Below, one piece after another: positions 9,493-18,589 of a stretch of 64,000 bases of DNA (position 1 is the first letter of the stretch; every line of letters starts with the position of its first letter). The notes under the pieces were generated by a model. That model saw only the letters and a program-made list of their open reading frames with translations. It was not told the origin of the DNA and ran no database searches. The stretch is from positions 124,001-188,000 of the forward strand of contig CAUJHS010000076.1 of assembly GCA_963204915.1 (NCBI GenBank). The letters run 5' to 3'. The position numbers and the translations under genes are program-made. The DNA comes from Planctomycetota bacterium (lineage in GTDB: Bacteria > Planctomycetota > Planctomycetia > Pirellulales > Pirellulaceae).

Positions 9493-11289
9493 CTACATCT
9501 TTTCAACCACGCCAATGCCGAGAAGTTCGAGTCCTTGTTTGATGGTGCGCGCCGTTAAATCGCACAACAACAGGCGACTCGTGCGAAGTGCGTCGCTCTC
9601 GGCCTTGAGCACGGGGCAGTTTTCAAAGAATGCGGAGTACGTCCTCGCCAGGTCGTACAAGTAACTGGTGAGCTGATTAGGACGATAATCGACCAACACT
9701 TCCTCGAGCGCCTCGGAGAACCGAAGCAGTGCGACCGCCAGGTCGTGCTCCGCCTGATGCTGCAACACGAGCGCGGCGTTGGCGGCGCGTAAGGTCTCGG
9801 GCTGAACTTCGCCGCGGCGAAAGATGCTTTGCACGCGCGCGTAGGCGTATTGCACGTAGGGCGCCGTGTTGCCGTCCAGCGCGGTCATCTTTTCAAAGCT
9901 GAATTTGTAGTCGGTCGTACGGTTTTGCACGAGATCCGCGTATTTCAGCGCGCCAATGCCGACCACCTCGGCGATGCTGCGCCGGTCCGCCTCGCTTAAC
10001 TCCGCGCCGCCCGGTTTCTTGTCATCCACTTCACATACCGTGGCGTAACCGCGAGCGACTGCCTCGTCGAGCAGGCTCTCAAGTCCTACCGCGTCGCCTT
10101 CGCGCGTTTTCAACGGCCTTCCGTCCGGCCCGAGCACTGTGCCAAATGACACGTGCTTGAACTCGACGGCCTGGTAGCCCCACTTGCGCGCCGCGGCAAA
10201 GAGCATTTCGAAGTGGTCGCGCTGGCGATGGTCGACCACGTACAAGATCGCATCGGGGCGCCACTGTTGGAGGCGGTATTGAATTGTCGCCAGATCGGTG
10301 GTTGCGTACAGAAACGCACCATCGCTCTTGCGAATGATCATCGGCGCGTCAAAGTCGGCAAAGAAGATGCAAATCGCGCCTTCACTTTCTGTGGCGATTT
10401 CCTTCTTTTGCAGCTCCTTCACGACCTGTTGCAACCGATCGTGATAAAAACTCTCGCCCAATTCGTGGTCGAAACGCACTTTCAGTCGATCGTAGATGCG
10501 GTGAAGCGCTTCAAGGCACGCGGGCATGAACTCGCGCCACAGGGCAAGATTTTCTTCGTCTCCCTGGTGAAGGCGGGTCGTTTCTTCGAGTACACGTTGT
10601 TCCAAGTCCGGATGCTTCTGGGAAACCGCTTCCACTTCTGCGAGTTGAGCAGCGTCTTTGGGCGATTTACCAGCTTGGAAGTCGCAGGTCTTGTTCACTA
10701 GCTGGTAGAGCCGCGCCAATTCGCCTACTGGGTCGGTCTGATAGCGGTCTTGATCGCGCAGGTGCTTGTAACCATAAATCACCATTCCGAATTGCTTACC
10801 CCAGTCGCCCAGGTGATTATCGCTGATCACGCGATGGCCGAGGAACGCCAGAGTGCGGTAAATCGCATCGCCAATGACGGTGGAGCGAATGTGGCCGACG
10901 TGCATCGGTTTGGCCACGTTGGGCGCCGAAAAGTCAATCACATACGTGCGCGGTTGCGACGCCCGAGCCACGTTCAGCCGTTCGTCGCGTACGGCAATTG
11001 CGGCTTGCTCGGCCAGCCACGAATCCTTGATTCGAAGATTGATGAACCCCGGCCCGGCGATCTCAGGGGGTAGGCACATGTCGTCAACCTTCAAAAGGTC
11101 AACGACTTCTTGCGCGACCTTGCGCGGCGGACGACCAACGCGCTTCGCGAGCGACATGGCGCAATTCGCCTGATAGTCGCCGTGTTGCGGCTGCGCCGGA
11201 CGAATCATTTCGAGTAAATCGTCCACATCGTCGGTCAGGCTCGTCAGCGCGGGACGAAAGCGCTCGCGGATTTCAGCCAATAAGTTCAT
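9493..11289 (-). CDS. argS: arginyl-tRNA synthetase
   Basis: A class I aminoacyl-tRNA synthetase of 598 residues charging tRNA-Arg with arginine, the usual size for the enzyme. The N-terminal additional domain includes GPGFINLRI, the HIGH motif appears as KPMHVGHIRST (about 127-137), and the C-terminal anticodon-binding domain contains DLVQNRTTDYKFSF and QYAYARVQSI. The KMSKS loop is replaced by PLKTREGD, as is normal in many ArgRS. ATG 11289 is chosen because MNLLAEIRERF is the normal N-terminus; the frame continues 12 codons upstream without support. It is followed at 30 bp by the methyltransferase gene and preceded by rsfS with an inverted repeat in the gap. Confidence 0.97.
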   Translation of the reverse strand: MNLLAEIRERFRPALTSLTDDVDDLLEMIRPAQPQHGDYQANCAMSLAKRVGRPPRKVAQEVVDLLKVDDMCLPPEIAGPGFINLRIKDSWLAEQAAIAVRDERLNVARASQPRTYVIDFSAPNVAKPMHVGHIRSTVIGDAIYRTLAFLGHRVISDNHLGDWGKQFGMVIYGYKHLRDQDRYQTDPVGELARLYQLVNKTCDFQAGKSPKDAAQLAEVEAVSQKHPDLEQRVLEETTRLHQGDEENLALWREFMPACLEALHRIYDRLKVRFDHELGESFYHDRLQQVVKELQKKEIATESEGAICIFFADFDAPMIIRKSDGAFLYATTDLATIQYRLQQWRPDAILYVVDHRQRDHFEMLFAAARKWGYQAVEFKHVSFGTVLGPDGRPLKTREGDAVGLESLLDEAVARGYATVCEVDDKKPGGAELSEADRRSIAEVVGIGALKYADLVQNRTTDYKFSFEKMTALDGNTAPYVQYAYARVQSIFRRGEVQPETLRAANAALVLQHQAEHDLAVALLRFSEALEEVLVDYRPNQLTSYLYDLARTYSAFFENCPVLKAESDALRTSRLLLCDLTARTIKQGLELLGIGVVEKM

Positions 11290-11415
11290 CAGAACAATAC
11301 GCTTGAAGGTGACTGCGCGGAGCATCGCACAGCAGAAGACCCCGTAGAGTCTGCCAGGAAAGGGCGCGATCGTGCAACCCCGGGTGGAATGAAACGACGA
11401 TGAAAGCGCGTCGCC

Positions 11416-11457
11416 GGTTTCTCGCTTTGCGCCCGGCTGGAGCGCAAAGCGAAAACC
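11416..11457. repeat. long imperfect inverted repeat between rsfS and argS
   Basis: Two arms of 16-17 nt (11416-11432 and 11442-11457) pair with a single bulged base and a 9-nt loop. The arms are GGTTT[C]TCGCTTTGCGC and GCGCAAAGCGAAAACC. There is no T-run on either side, so it is not a classical terminator. The arms share the GAGCGCAAA and AAACCG words with the repeat at 40565-40604. Confidence 0.7.
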
Positions 11458-11493
11458 GCTAGTTCGAAAGCCAAGAGTTCGCAGGCGGATGTG

Positions 11494-11913
11494 CTATGCA
11501 GGAACGCGCGGGCCGATGATGTGCGAAATATCGACGCGCTTGGCCTGTCCCCACAGGTCTTCGATGCGGTAATATTCGCGTGTTTCCTGGTCAAACAAAT
11601 GCACGACGATGTTGCCGTAGTCCAGCAGAATCCACCGACTTTCGTCAAAGCCTTCGCGACCCAAACGGCGGTCGTGCAAATCTTTTTCTAAGACGTTGTC
11701 GATATCTTCCGCAATGGCGTGCAACTGTCGCCGACTGGTGCCCGTGGCCAAGACAAAGTAGTCGAATTCGCTAGTCAACTCCCGCAGGTCGAGCACCACA
11801 AGATCCGTCGCTCGATTGTCGGCGGCCGTCCGGGCCGCCGCCAGGGCGAGTTCAAGGCTACGTTCCGGATTGGCGCGAGGGGTGATGGAAGGACTGGCGA
11901 TGGAAATGGCCAC
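11494..11913 (-). CDS. rsfS: ribosome silencing factor RsfS (Iojap/YbeB family)
   Basis: A 139-residue protein of the RsfS family, which binds uL14 and blocks joining of the ribosomal subunits when nutrients are scarce. The diagnostic core is visible: DLVVLDLRELTSEFDYFVLATGTS, then HAIAEDIDNVL, GWxLLDYGxIVVHLF in the form SRWILLDYGNIVVHLF, and EYYRIEDLWG. GTG 11913 is chosen because AAAGGAGG stands 5 nt upstream, the best ribosome-binding site in this part of the window; the longer frame from 11943 would put that site inside the gene. It is upstream of argS on the same strand with a long inverted repeat between them. Confidence 0.95.
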   Translation of the reverse strand: MAISIASPSITPRANPERSLELALAAARTAADNRATDLVVLDLRELTSEFDYFVLATGTSRRQLHAIAEDIDNVLEKDLHDRRLGREGFDESRWILLDYGNIVVHLFDQETREYYRIEDLWGQAKRVDISHIIGPRVPA

Positions 11914-12184
11914 AGGGCCTCCTTTCGTGTTGCTGAAAAACAACGGAACTCAGGGTATTTTATGCAGGACAGACCCGGATGTCACGCCTCAGGTTCAGGA
12001 TTGCCGAAGGATAAAATGGCAAATGCCGTGCCGCGATTGCTTCCTTGGCGAGAGGCTCAAATTCGCAAGAGCGGCCGCCCGGCGTGGGCTGAGACTTGGT
12101 GATGTTGGCGACCAATATTGTGTGCATCTTCAGGGTTCGGCAGGGCGTCACTCGTTGAAACACATTACCGGTTTACCAACAATC

Positions 12185-12799
12185 ATGTTTTTCAGTTTTG
12201 ATGGAGTGGATGGAGCCGGCAAGTCGACGCAGATAAACCGGTTTACTAAATGGCTGCAAGAACAGGGGCGCGAGGTCGTCACGTGTCGCGATCCTGGCAG
12301 CACGGCGCTGGGCGAGGCCGTGCGCAACATCCTGCTGCACCGCACCGAGATTCCCCTTCACCGGCGCAGCGAAATGTTGCTGTATATGGCGGCCCGCGCT
12401 CAACTGGTCGAAGAAGTAATTCGCCCAGCGCTAGCGGCGGGGCATACGGTGGTGTCGGATCGGTTTCTCCTGGCCAACATCGTGTATCAGGGGTACGCGG
12501 GGGGGCTTGATATTGAAGAAGTGCGCCGTGTAGGGGCCGTAACGGTTGGGGGAATCATGCCCGACCTAACCTTTGTTTTGGACATCAACGCCGAAGCGGC
12601 CGCGGCGCGACTGACGCGATCACTCGATCGAATGGAGGCCCAGGGGATAGAATATTTACGTCGCGTCCGACAGGGTTTCTTGGAGGAGGCTAAATTGCGG
12701 CCTGAAACCATGGTCGTCATCGATGCGGCGCGTCCGGTTGAAGCCGTTCAAGCCGAAATCCAAGCGGCGGCGGAGCGAGCCTTGTCACGAAAGTCCTAA
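12185..12799 (+). CDS. tmk: thymidylate kinase
   Basis: Phosphorylates dTMP to dTDP with ATP. The 204 residues show the P-loop GVDGAGKST (7-15), the dTMP-binding TCRDPGST (family ReP usually begins TREPG), the DR motif with surrounding VVSDRFLLANIVYQG, and the LID region RSLDRMEAQGIEYL. ATG 12185 (MFFSFDGVDG) is the natural start; the open frame reaches far upstream but that part lies in the rsfS/tmk intergenic region. No clear ribosome-binding site precedes it. holB follows after 30 bp, a common tmk-holB pairing for DNA precursor supply and replication. Confidence 0.96.
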   Translation: MFFSFDGVDGAGKSTQINRFTKWLQEQGREVVTCRDPGSTALGEAVRNILLHRTEIPLHRRSEMLLYMAARAQLVEEVIRPALAAGHTVVSDRFLLANIVYQGYAGGLDIEEVRRVGAVTVGGIMPDLTFVLDINAEAAAARLTRSLDRMEAQGIEYLRRVRQGFLEEAKLRPETMVVIDAARPVEAVQAEIQAAAERALSRKS

Positions 12800-12829
12800 G
12801 TACTCCCCCCACGCAATTGGTCGCTCACT

Positions 12830-13879
12830 ATGTCCTGGCAAGGTATTGAGGGTCACGACGCGGTCGTCGAACGCTTCCGCCGAAGTCTCGTCGCGGGACG
12901 CTTGCCCAGCACCTTCTTGTTTGTTGGACCTGCCGGAATCGGAAAACGGGCTTTTGCGTTACAGTTGGCGAAGACTTTGCTTTGTGAAGCGAGTCCTCCG
13001 TCGCACATGGCGCCTTGCAATGCATGTGTATCGTGCCGGCAAGTCGAGGCAGGAACCCACCCGGACTTGGAGACCGTCGCCAAGGAGCCAGATCGCACCG
13101 AGTTTCGGATCGAGTTGTTAATCGGAGATCTCGAACATCGCATGCAAGAAGGCCTCATACCGCGATTGTCGCTCAAACCAACGCGTGGACAACGGAAAAT
13201 CGCGATCTTGGATGATGCGGATTTCCTGAACGTCGCGAGTGCGAATTGCTTGTTGAAGACATTGGAGGAGCCTCCTTTGGGCTCGGTCTTGATCTTACTT
13301 GGAACGAGTGAGCAAAAGCAGCTTCCCACGATTCGCTCGCGCTGCCAGATAGTGAGGTTTCGCCCCTTGCCCGAGGAGACGGTGGCGAAGCTTCTCTTGG
13401 AGAAAGGAATCGTGAACGACCCCTTCGAGGCCGAACGGCTCGCAGCCCTGAGCGGAGGTGGTCTCCAGCAAGCCACTGCCTTGGCCGACGCGACCCTGCT
13501 CGAATTCCGGCGACACTTGCTTGCACAGTTGGCGCGACCTCGTTGGAACAGCGTTGCGTTGGCGAAATCGATCAATGCGTTCGTCGAAGACGCCGGCAAA
13601 GAAGCGCCGCCGCGGCGGGAACGGCTGCGTCGGGTCATCGGGTTTTGCGCCGACTTTTACCATCAACTGATGATTTATCAGAGCGGCGGCGAGGCGCCGG
13701 CCGACCCGCAACTTCGGGAAGCGGTGGCGGCCGCGGCAGGCGACTGGGGCGGTGACGCGGCAAGCGCCGCCGATCGCCTGGAACGTTGCCTGGATGCTTT
13801 AGCGCATGTCGACGCGAATGCGCATCCGATCACCGCAACCGAGGCCTGGATTGACGATCTGGCCCACGCGCCGTTGTGA
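12830..13879 (+). CDS. holB: DNA polymerase III delta-prime subunit
   Basis: A clamp-loader AAA+ subunit of 349 residues. Walker A is GPAGIGKR (33-40) and is followed by a zinc module with Cys52, Cys63, Cys66 and Cys69. The Walker B region is KIAILDDADFLNVASANCLLKTLEEPP, and the sensor and arginine-finger region is LPTIRSRCQIV with the SRC motif. The C-terminal part is helical, as expected for the collar domain. It lies 30 bp after tmk and is probably co-transcribed. ATG 12830 starts MSWQGIEGHD, as usual for this family. Confidence 0.94.
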   Translation: MSWQGIEGHDAVVERFRRSLVAGRLPSTFLFVGPAGIGKRAFALQLAKTLLCEASPPSHMAPCNACVSCRQVEAGTHPDLETVAKEPDRTEFRIELLIGDLEHRMQEGLIPRLSLKPTRGQRKIAILDDADFLNVASANCLLKTLEEPPLGSVLILLGTSEQKQLPTIRSRCQIVRFRPLPEETVAKLLLEKGIVNDPFEAERLAALSGGGLQQATALADATLLEFRRHLLAQLARPRWNSVALAKSINAFVEDAGKEAPPRRERLRRVIGFCADFYHQLMIYQSGGEAPADPQLREAVAAAAGDWGGDAASAADRLERCLDALAHVDANAHPITATEAWIDDLAHAPL

Positions 13880-13882
13880 ACG

Positions 13883-13919
13883 ATGGGTACGACGGCGTTC
13901 TCTCATAACGCCAACCCAT
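13883..13919. terminator. possible hairpin terminator between convergent holB and yjbQ
   Basis: An outer stem ATGGGT/ACCCAT (13883-13888 with 13914-13919) encloses an inner stem GGCGTT/AACGCC (13894-13899 with 13907-13912). It lies in the 58-bp gap between converging genes. There is no T-run, so termination by this element alone is uncertain. Confidence 0.45.
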
Positions 13920-13937
13920 TCCCCGACACTTGCCGTC

Positions 13938-14357
13938 TCACTCGCCTTGAATTGTGATGATGAGCCGCCGGCCGTGCGCGTGATTGCGGTGTTCGCAAAG
14001 GTAAATTCCTTGCCATACGCCCAACGCCAACCCGCCTTCACGAATGGGGATACTCAGCGAACTGCCCAACAGCGAGGTCTTCACGTGCGCGGGCATGTCG
14101 TCCGGCCCCTCAATGGTATGGATGTAGGGAAATTCTTCCGGGGCAATCGCATTGATCGATGCTTCTAGATCGGTTCGGACATCGGGATCGGCGTTCTCGT
14201 TAATCGTTAACGACGCCGACGTATGCTGGATGAACACATGGAGCAGTCCTGCTCGCATGTCACGAATCTCCGGCGCCGCCTGCAGAACTTGCGAAGTAAT
14301 TAGATGAAATCCCCGTGACATCGGGGGCAGTGTAAGCGTGTGTTGGTACCAGCCCAT
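13938..14357 (-). CDS. yjbQ: YjbQ / UPF0047 family protein
   Basis: A 139-residue single-domain protein of the YjbQ family, for which a weak thiamine-phosphate synthase activity has been described but no firm cellular role. The family signature is complete: HVFIQHTSASLTINENADPDVR (about 41-62), the HTIEGPDDMPAH segment (about 80-91), GTWQGIYLCEHR-like GVWQGIYLCEHR, and HGRRLIITI at the end. The conserved histidines form the presumed metal site. ATG 14357 gives the normal N-terminus with no clear Shine-Dalgarno. It converges with holB. A ThiD2-ThiE fusion lies 21 kb away, so any link with thiamine is only by family. Confidence 0.92.
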   Translation of the reverse strand: MGWYQHTLTLPPMSRGFHLITSQVLQAAPEIRDMRAGLLHVFIQHTSASLTINENADPDVRTDLEASINAIAPEEFPYIHTIEGPDDMPAHVKTSLLGSSLSIPIREGGLALGVWQGIYLCEHRNHAHGRRLIITIQGE

Positions 14358-15041
14358 GGGCCGCGTGTCCTAGAGACAGAAAAAATTTTGGTCGATTACA
14401 AGAAAAATTTTTCGCGCGGTTTTGGCAAGGATTGGGCCAGTTTCGCGCGTTAAAACTTGCCGGTTGATTTCATCGTAGCGGCCGGTACGCGGGAAGACCA
14501 CGGCCATCGCGCCGTGTGGCTACGCATTGGCGGCGCTTTATGTCTGCAAAACGTAACATCTGCGGCGCACACCTTCTTCGGCTGTTAAGGGCGTGGATTT
14601 TCTCCTTAGCGGTTTCAGTAATTCTGGCGCTAAACGCTGTGCAATCTGGCATCCAGACGGCTCAGTATGCGTAAGAAGGGGCCAAAGCGGGAAAGTTGAC
14701 GCAATCGATCGAGTTTTTGTGCCTGCTAGAGTCGGAGGCTTGCGGACGATTATCCACCCTCAACGTGGAAAAGATTTTCTTGACAAAAATCGGCTGGCGG
14801 AAATAATACATCACTCTTACGCATCCGTGCGTTAGTGAGTGCATCCCCTGCACAAACACACCGGAAGGAATCGCAACGTTCTCCAAGGACGCCCCGCGTG
14901 TGTTGGTCCGAGTTATCCATTTCGCCGGGCCGGTTCGTCGCATGTCAACGTAGTTGAGAGAAACGAATGTTTCGTTTCCACATGCGGCGCCGTTTCGCAC
15001 GGTCCAGGCGAGTTTCTGTTTTGGAGGTAGTGTTCGAGTCG
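14358..15041. other. 684-bp non-coding stretch between yjbQ and a small protein gene
   Basis: Neither strand has a convincing gene. The only frame above 100 codons (minus, 14662-15000) has no codon-use or family support. The first 100 bp are AT-rich with A/T runs. A good sigma-70-like promoter lies at 14780-14809 pointing right, giving a leader of about 225 nt before the gene at 15042. I saw no tRNA, RNase P RNA or tmRNA signature, but a small RNA or a structured leader is possible. Confidence 0.5.
14780..14809 (+). promoter_or_regulatory. sigma-70-type promoter upstream of the small acidic protein
   Basis: TTGACA (14780-14785) and TAATAC (14804-14809) are separated by 18 bp. The -35 matches consensus fully and the -10 matches four of six. 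It would start transcription near 14816, about 225 nt ahead of the ATG at 15042. Confidence 0.5.
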
Positions 15042-15266
15042 ATGGGCAAGGTAAACAACGTTTTCGAAGCGATTCTCAAGTACGGACATGATGAGGACTT
15101 CGTGCCGGAAGAGTCCGATAACTTTGAGGAGACCGACGCTCCTGCGGGTTCGGACGCGAAGATCGAAGTGCTTCGTCGCCGGATTGAACTGGGACTTCCC
15201 CTATGGCACAAGGAAGACCGCAAAGATTACAGCGGTCTGACAGGCGCGATTCGTCCGCGCGACTAA
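15042..15266 (+). CDS. small acidic hypothetical protein
   Basis: A 74-residue soluble protein, MGKVNNVFEAIL at the start, then an acidic middle (DEDFVPEESDNFEETD) and a C-terminus with an amphipathic helix (VLRRRIELGLPLWHKEDR). I do not recognise the family. It has the marks of a real single gene: an upstream promoter with a near-consensus -35, an intrinsic terminator 60 bp past the stop, and no overlap with neighbours. ATG 15042 is chosen over the longer frame from 14967, although the best purine stretch (GGAGG) sits 14 nt upstream, farther than normal. Confidence 0.65.
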   Translation: MGKVNNVFEAILKYGHDEDFVPEESDNFEETDAPAGSDAKIEVLRRRIELGLPLWHKEDRKDYSGLTGAIRPRD

Positions 15267-15325
15267 GCGGTCAACCGCGTCCTCGCGGCGGATTGCCTTG
15301 TAAGGTGAGAGTTCAGGAACACGAG

Positions 15326-15353
15326 AGGCGCTTCCCAGAAAGCGCCTTTTTCT
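15326..15353 (+). terminator. intrinsic terminator after the small acidic protein
   Basis: An 8-bp stem AGGCGCTT/AAGCGCCT (15326-15333 with 15340-15347) with a 6-nt loop is followed by a T-run (15347-15351). It lies 60 bp after the stop of the plus-strand gene and just before the end of the converging esterase gene. Confidence 0.85.
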
Positions 15354-15361
15354 ATGCGCGG

Positions 15362-16264
15362 TCACCGGTGGAATCGTGTAAAGAATTCCCACATCACTTC
15401 ATTGGCCAAGAGATTCCGAGTCGAAGGCCCCAAATAGCGCAACAAGGGCTGGCGCCCCGGCCAAGTGTGTCCTCCGCCGTGAATTGTGTAGAGCACGACC
15501 TCCACACCGTTCTTTCCCCCCGCGTAGACCGTCTTGGTGATCGTTGTTCCGTCGTCAATTTCGGCAGGTAGTTGCGTTACGGTCGGTTCGGTACGACAGC
15601 CATTCGCCTTGGTCCAACGCTGAATCGTATGATCGACCGAATAGAAGTTTGTACGCGAGAGACTTCGTGCTCCTCGGCCCCCTGGGAAAGGAGCGAACTG
15701 GTCATCGGTCCCATGAAAGTGACAGATGGGCACCGGGAGGCTTGGCGAGCAATCTTCGGTTCCCATAGGTCCGCCCACGGGGGCAATGGCCGCGATTCGT
15801 TCGGACATTTCCGCCGCGAGCCGGTAACTCATCATTGCGCCGTTGGACATTCCCGTCGCGTAGATGCGTGTTACGTCAATCGGGATCGCCGTCGCCAGGT
15901 CGTCGAGCAACTGCCGAATGAACTTGACGTCGTCGATTTGATGGCGTTGAGCGTAGCCACAGCAGTTGCCGGCATTCCAAGTTCGTACGCCTTCCACACG
16001 TCCGGCGCCGTTGGGGTACACCGCGACGAAGCCCGCACGATCGGCTTGGGAATTCAGATCGCTAAACGCGATCATTTGTTCGGCATCGGACCCGCCGCCA
16101 TGAAAAGTCAATACAACGGGAAAGGGTCCCTCATTGCCTAGCCGTTTGGGAATATGAATGAAATACGTGCGTTCCAAGCCATCCACCGTCAGCGAACGGC
16201 GATGATCGCCCGGCGCAAGGGGATTGGCAGTCAGAGTCATGCAAACTAGAAGGGCCAGTGTCAT
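15362..16264 (-). CDS. exported LpqC/PHB-depolymerase-type esterase
   Basis: An alpha/beta hydrolase of the polyhydroxybutyrate depolymerase/feruloyl esterase group. Visible are the oxyanion region LTFHGGGSDAEQM, the nucleophile elbow GMSNGAMMSY, the acid HFHGTDDQ, and the histidine in HGGGHTWPG. A double Cys (GNCCGY) is typical of the family and may form a disulphide in the periplasm. The N-terminus from ATG 16264 is a short hydrophobic signal (LALLVCMTLTANPLA). The frame extends upstream to a TTG at 16309 with AAGGA before it, and to 16360, so the exact start is uncertain. Substrates are probably aryl or polyester esters; it stands alone. Confidence 0.85.
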   Translation of the reverse strand: MTLALLVCMTLTANPLAPGDHRRSLTVDGLERTYFIHIPKRLGNEGPFPVVLTFHGGGSDAEQMIAFSDLNSQADRAGFVAVYPNGAGRVEGVRTWNAGNCCGYAQRHQIDDVKFIRQLLDDLATAIPIDVTRIYATGMSNGAMMSYRLAAEMSERIAAIAPVGGPMGTEDCSPSLPVPICHFHGTDDQFAPFPGGRGARSLSRTNFYSVDHTIQRWTKANGCRTEPTVTQLPAEIDDGTTITKTVYAGGKNGVEVVLYTIHGGGHTWPGRQPLLRYLGPSTRNLLANEVMWEFFTRFHR

Positions 16265-16441
16265 CCGAGGCGCCCAGAGTGAAAGGACGCATGCCGCGGC
16301 GACAGCCAACGGTCTTTCCTTCAAAATACCAGTTTTGGCCGAGCTTTGCCGCCCGGTCAAAGCGACGGTTTCGAATGGTTCATCGAATGTATCAGGGCCG
16401 CGAGAGCGTTCCGTCCTGCGTCCGGTTCGAGAATACTTGAG

Positions 16442-17653
16442 CTAAAGGGCAAGGGCTTCCGAAAGTTCTTCGTTAACGCGTTGACACGCCAGGAAAGGAC
16501 GTACGTCGACGCCGTCCACCTCGACGATGTCCACATCGGGATAGAGCGCCAGGTCCATTTCCTCTAACGAAGGATCGGCAACGGTCTCGCCGTTGGCTTG
16601 ACGCGTGCATTGCACCTTCGGCGATACCGGGCGACGAGGGTTAAAGTCGGTAACCACCGCCTCGGCGCCGGTCGATAGCTTTACCGTCTGCCCCAAGGGA
16701 AACGGAGGGATAATTTCGTAAAAGGCTCGCTCCACGACGGGGTCGAACATTCCGCTGCAAAACTCGCGCATCTCGAACAAGACTTGAACTGGCAATTTGG
16801 CGCCGTGGTAGCACCGCTTTGTGGTCGCGGCGTCGTAGACGTCGCACACCGTGGCGATGCGGCAAAAGATGGGAATGCGTCTTCCGGCCAAAGGAGCCAG
16901 TCTTTCGCCCGTCGCTTGATCGATGCGAGCCGGATAGCCGCGGCCGTCATACCGCTGGTGGTGGTTCAGCACGACTTGCCCGACCGTGGCGGATACGCGC
17001 CCTTTGACTTGTTCATACCCAAAGACCGGGTGCATCCGCATGACCTCGATCTCTTCGGGCGTCAATTTGCCCGGCTTATTCAAAATGGCCGGAGCGATGC
17101 GCATTTTGCCGACATCGTGCAGCAGGCAACCGAGCCCCAGTTCGCGAAGGTCTTTCGCTTCGCGCGGCTGTTTGGCCGACCGTTCTCCAATCAAGTACCG
17201 CTCCAGTTTCAGTCCCAGCAACAGCGACAGGTAGCAGACGTTCGCCGAATGGGAAAGTAGGTAATTGTCGAATGCGTCGAGTTTTTGCAGCAACACGCTG
17301 CCGCACGAGCTTTCCTTGAGGAAGACGAAGAGGTCGCCTACCGACTTTTGAAACCGCTCAACATCCAGCTGCATTGCGGGATTGTGGCCGATCGCCTCAA
17401 AGTTTTTGCGTACATTCCAGTACACTTCGCGCTGGTGATCGCCGAGTTCTTCGTCGATCAACTCCTCGAGAAACTCAAGGTGACGTTCCCGGACCCAAAC
17501 TTCTAACACGCCGAGTTGCTTCAGCCGCGGCACTAAATCCATCGGTATTTCCCGATCGCGCTGGAGCAGAAAGCGATACGGGGTATTCGGCACCGGAATG
17601 GGACGCGCCAGCACCATTCCCGGTTGGATTTTGTGAACGGGCACACGCAGCAT
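16442..17653 (-). CDS. HD-GYP domain protein, probable cyclic-di-GMP phosphodiesterase
   Basis: A 403-residue cytosolic protein. Residues 1-60 form a small beta-rich DUF3391-like N-terminal domain (VPVHKIQPGMVLARP), followed by a helical linker. The HD-GYP domain spans about 130-330 with LLHDVGKM (178-184, the HD pair) and HHQRYDGRGYP (231-241, the GYP motif); the metal ligands in between are intact. It therefore probably hydrolyses cyclic-di-GMP. The last 70 residues are a small beta-rich tail. No transmembrane segment or receiver domain is seen, so the input signal is unknown. It stands alone with ATG 17653 preceded by GAGG. Confidence 0.92.
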   Translation of the reverse strand: MLRVPVHKIQPGMVLARPIPVPNTPYRFLLQRDREIPMDLVPRLKQLGVLEVWVRERHLEFLEELIDEELGDHQREVYWNVRKNFEAIGHNPAMQLDVERFQKSVGDLFVFLKESSCGSVLLQKLDAFDNYLLSHSANVCYLSLLLGLKLERYLIGERSAKQPREAKDLRELGLGCLLHDVGKMRIAPAILNKPGKLTPEEIEVMRMHPVFGYEQVKGRVSATVGQVVLNHHQRYDGRGYPARIDQATGERLAPLAGRRIPIFCRIATVCDVYDAATTKRCYHGAKLPVQVLFEMREFCSGMFDPVVERAFYEIIPPFPLGQTVKLSTGAEAVVTDFNPRRPVSPKVQCTRQANGETVADPSLEEMDLALYPDVDIVEVDGVDVRPFLACQRVNEELSEALAL

Positions 17654-17779
17654 CGAGCCAAACCTCGCGTGGGAGGAAGAATTGCGGGAGCGCGACGAAC
17701 TCTGGGCTTCGGCTTGTCGCTGTTCAAGGTTAGCTTACGGCCGAAAGGGGTTTTCCTGCGGTTTTCCGTAACGCGGGGG

Positions 17780-18373
17780 TTAATCGTTCAATTGGCGATA
17801 GTCGTCGGGCGTGTCGAGATCGTCAAAAACGGAAGCATCGGCAAAATCAACCGTGCGATGGGCGAATCGATCGCGTAGTACGTTCAATCCTTCGTCCGCG
17901 TGAAGATTCCTTGCCGCCGCAGCCAACGGCCACGGAAACAGCACAGGGTGGCCCTTTCGACCGCCCACTTGCGGTATGAGGATTTCCGGTCGAAGCGGGA
18001 TATGCGCCGCAAGCAAGCCATCAATCACCGATGACGAAAGTCGCGGCATGTCGGCTGGGGCCAACAACCAAACATCCGAAGCCTTGGGCCGATAGTCTCG
18101 CTGGATTAAATCCAGTCCAAGAACAACTGAGTCCTTCATGTGTTCAGGGGGCGGATCCGCCCGCACGACCGCGACCCGCGGGTCCTGGGCTATGCGTTCT
18201 ATTAGTGCGGCATCGTTGGCTCGAACGACAACAATCACTTGCGAGACGGCGCTCTTGCGCCAGGCAGTGATCACATGTTCGAGAATGGACCTGCCCCGCC
18301 ACGGCAAAAGCAATTTGGGTTGTCCCATACGCCGGCTGAGCCCGGCAGCAGGAATGATGGCGAAACTCCGCAT
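17780..18373 (-). CDS. MobA-like NTP transferase
   Basis: A single-domain nucleotidyltransferase of 197 residues. The nucleotide-binding signature is PAAGLSRRMGQPKLLLPW (8-25) and the metal-binding LLAPADMPRLS follows in the middle. The family includes molybdenum cofactor cytidylyl- and guanylyltransferases and related enzymes acting on other sugars or alcohols. The pattern LxxG-RMG-PK fits the MocA/MobA-like group best, but no molybdoenzyme or cofactor gene is nearby, so the acceptor is unknown. ATG 18373 starts MRSFAIIPAAG. Confidence 0.85.
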   Translation of the reverse strand: MRSFAIIPAAGLSRRMGQPKLLLPWRGRSILEHVITAWRKSAVSQVIVVVRANDAALIERIAQDPRVAVVRADPPPEHMKDSVVLGLDLIQRDYRPKASDVWLLAPADMPRLSSSVIDGLLAAHIPLRPEILIPQVGGRKGHPVLFPWPLAAAARNLHADEGLNVLRDRFAHRTVDFADASVFDDLDTPDDYRQLND

Positions 18374-18589
18374 GGGTCAACTCGTACGAGTCGTTAGCGA
18401 CTAAAACGCGGCGCATGACCACGTTGTTCGGCGAATGCAGATCCCTATCCCGCCTGCAACTCAACTTGGCGACGCCACTTTTTCAACGGGCGCGACGACG
18501 ATGCGCCACAGCCACGCTTACGTCGTCCGCCTTGGAACGGCGACTCGTCCCAGGGCGACTTGAGCGTCCCGTTCGCTGGTTCCTCGCAT

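Noticed and set aside
14662..15000. A minus-strand frame of 112 codons with a THGCVRV motif resembling the L,D-transpeptidase active site
   Set aside because: The upstream His-Gly part of the motif is missing, there is no signal peptide, and the flanking residues do not resemble the YkuD fold; it is probably chance within the non-coding stretch.
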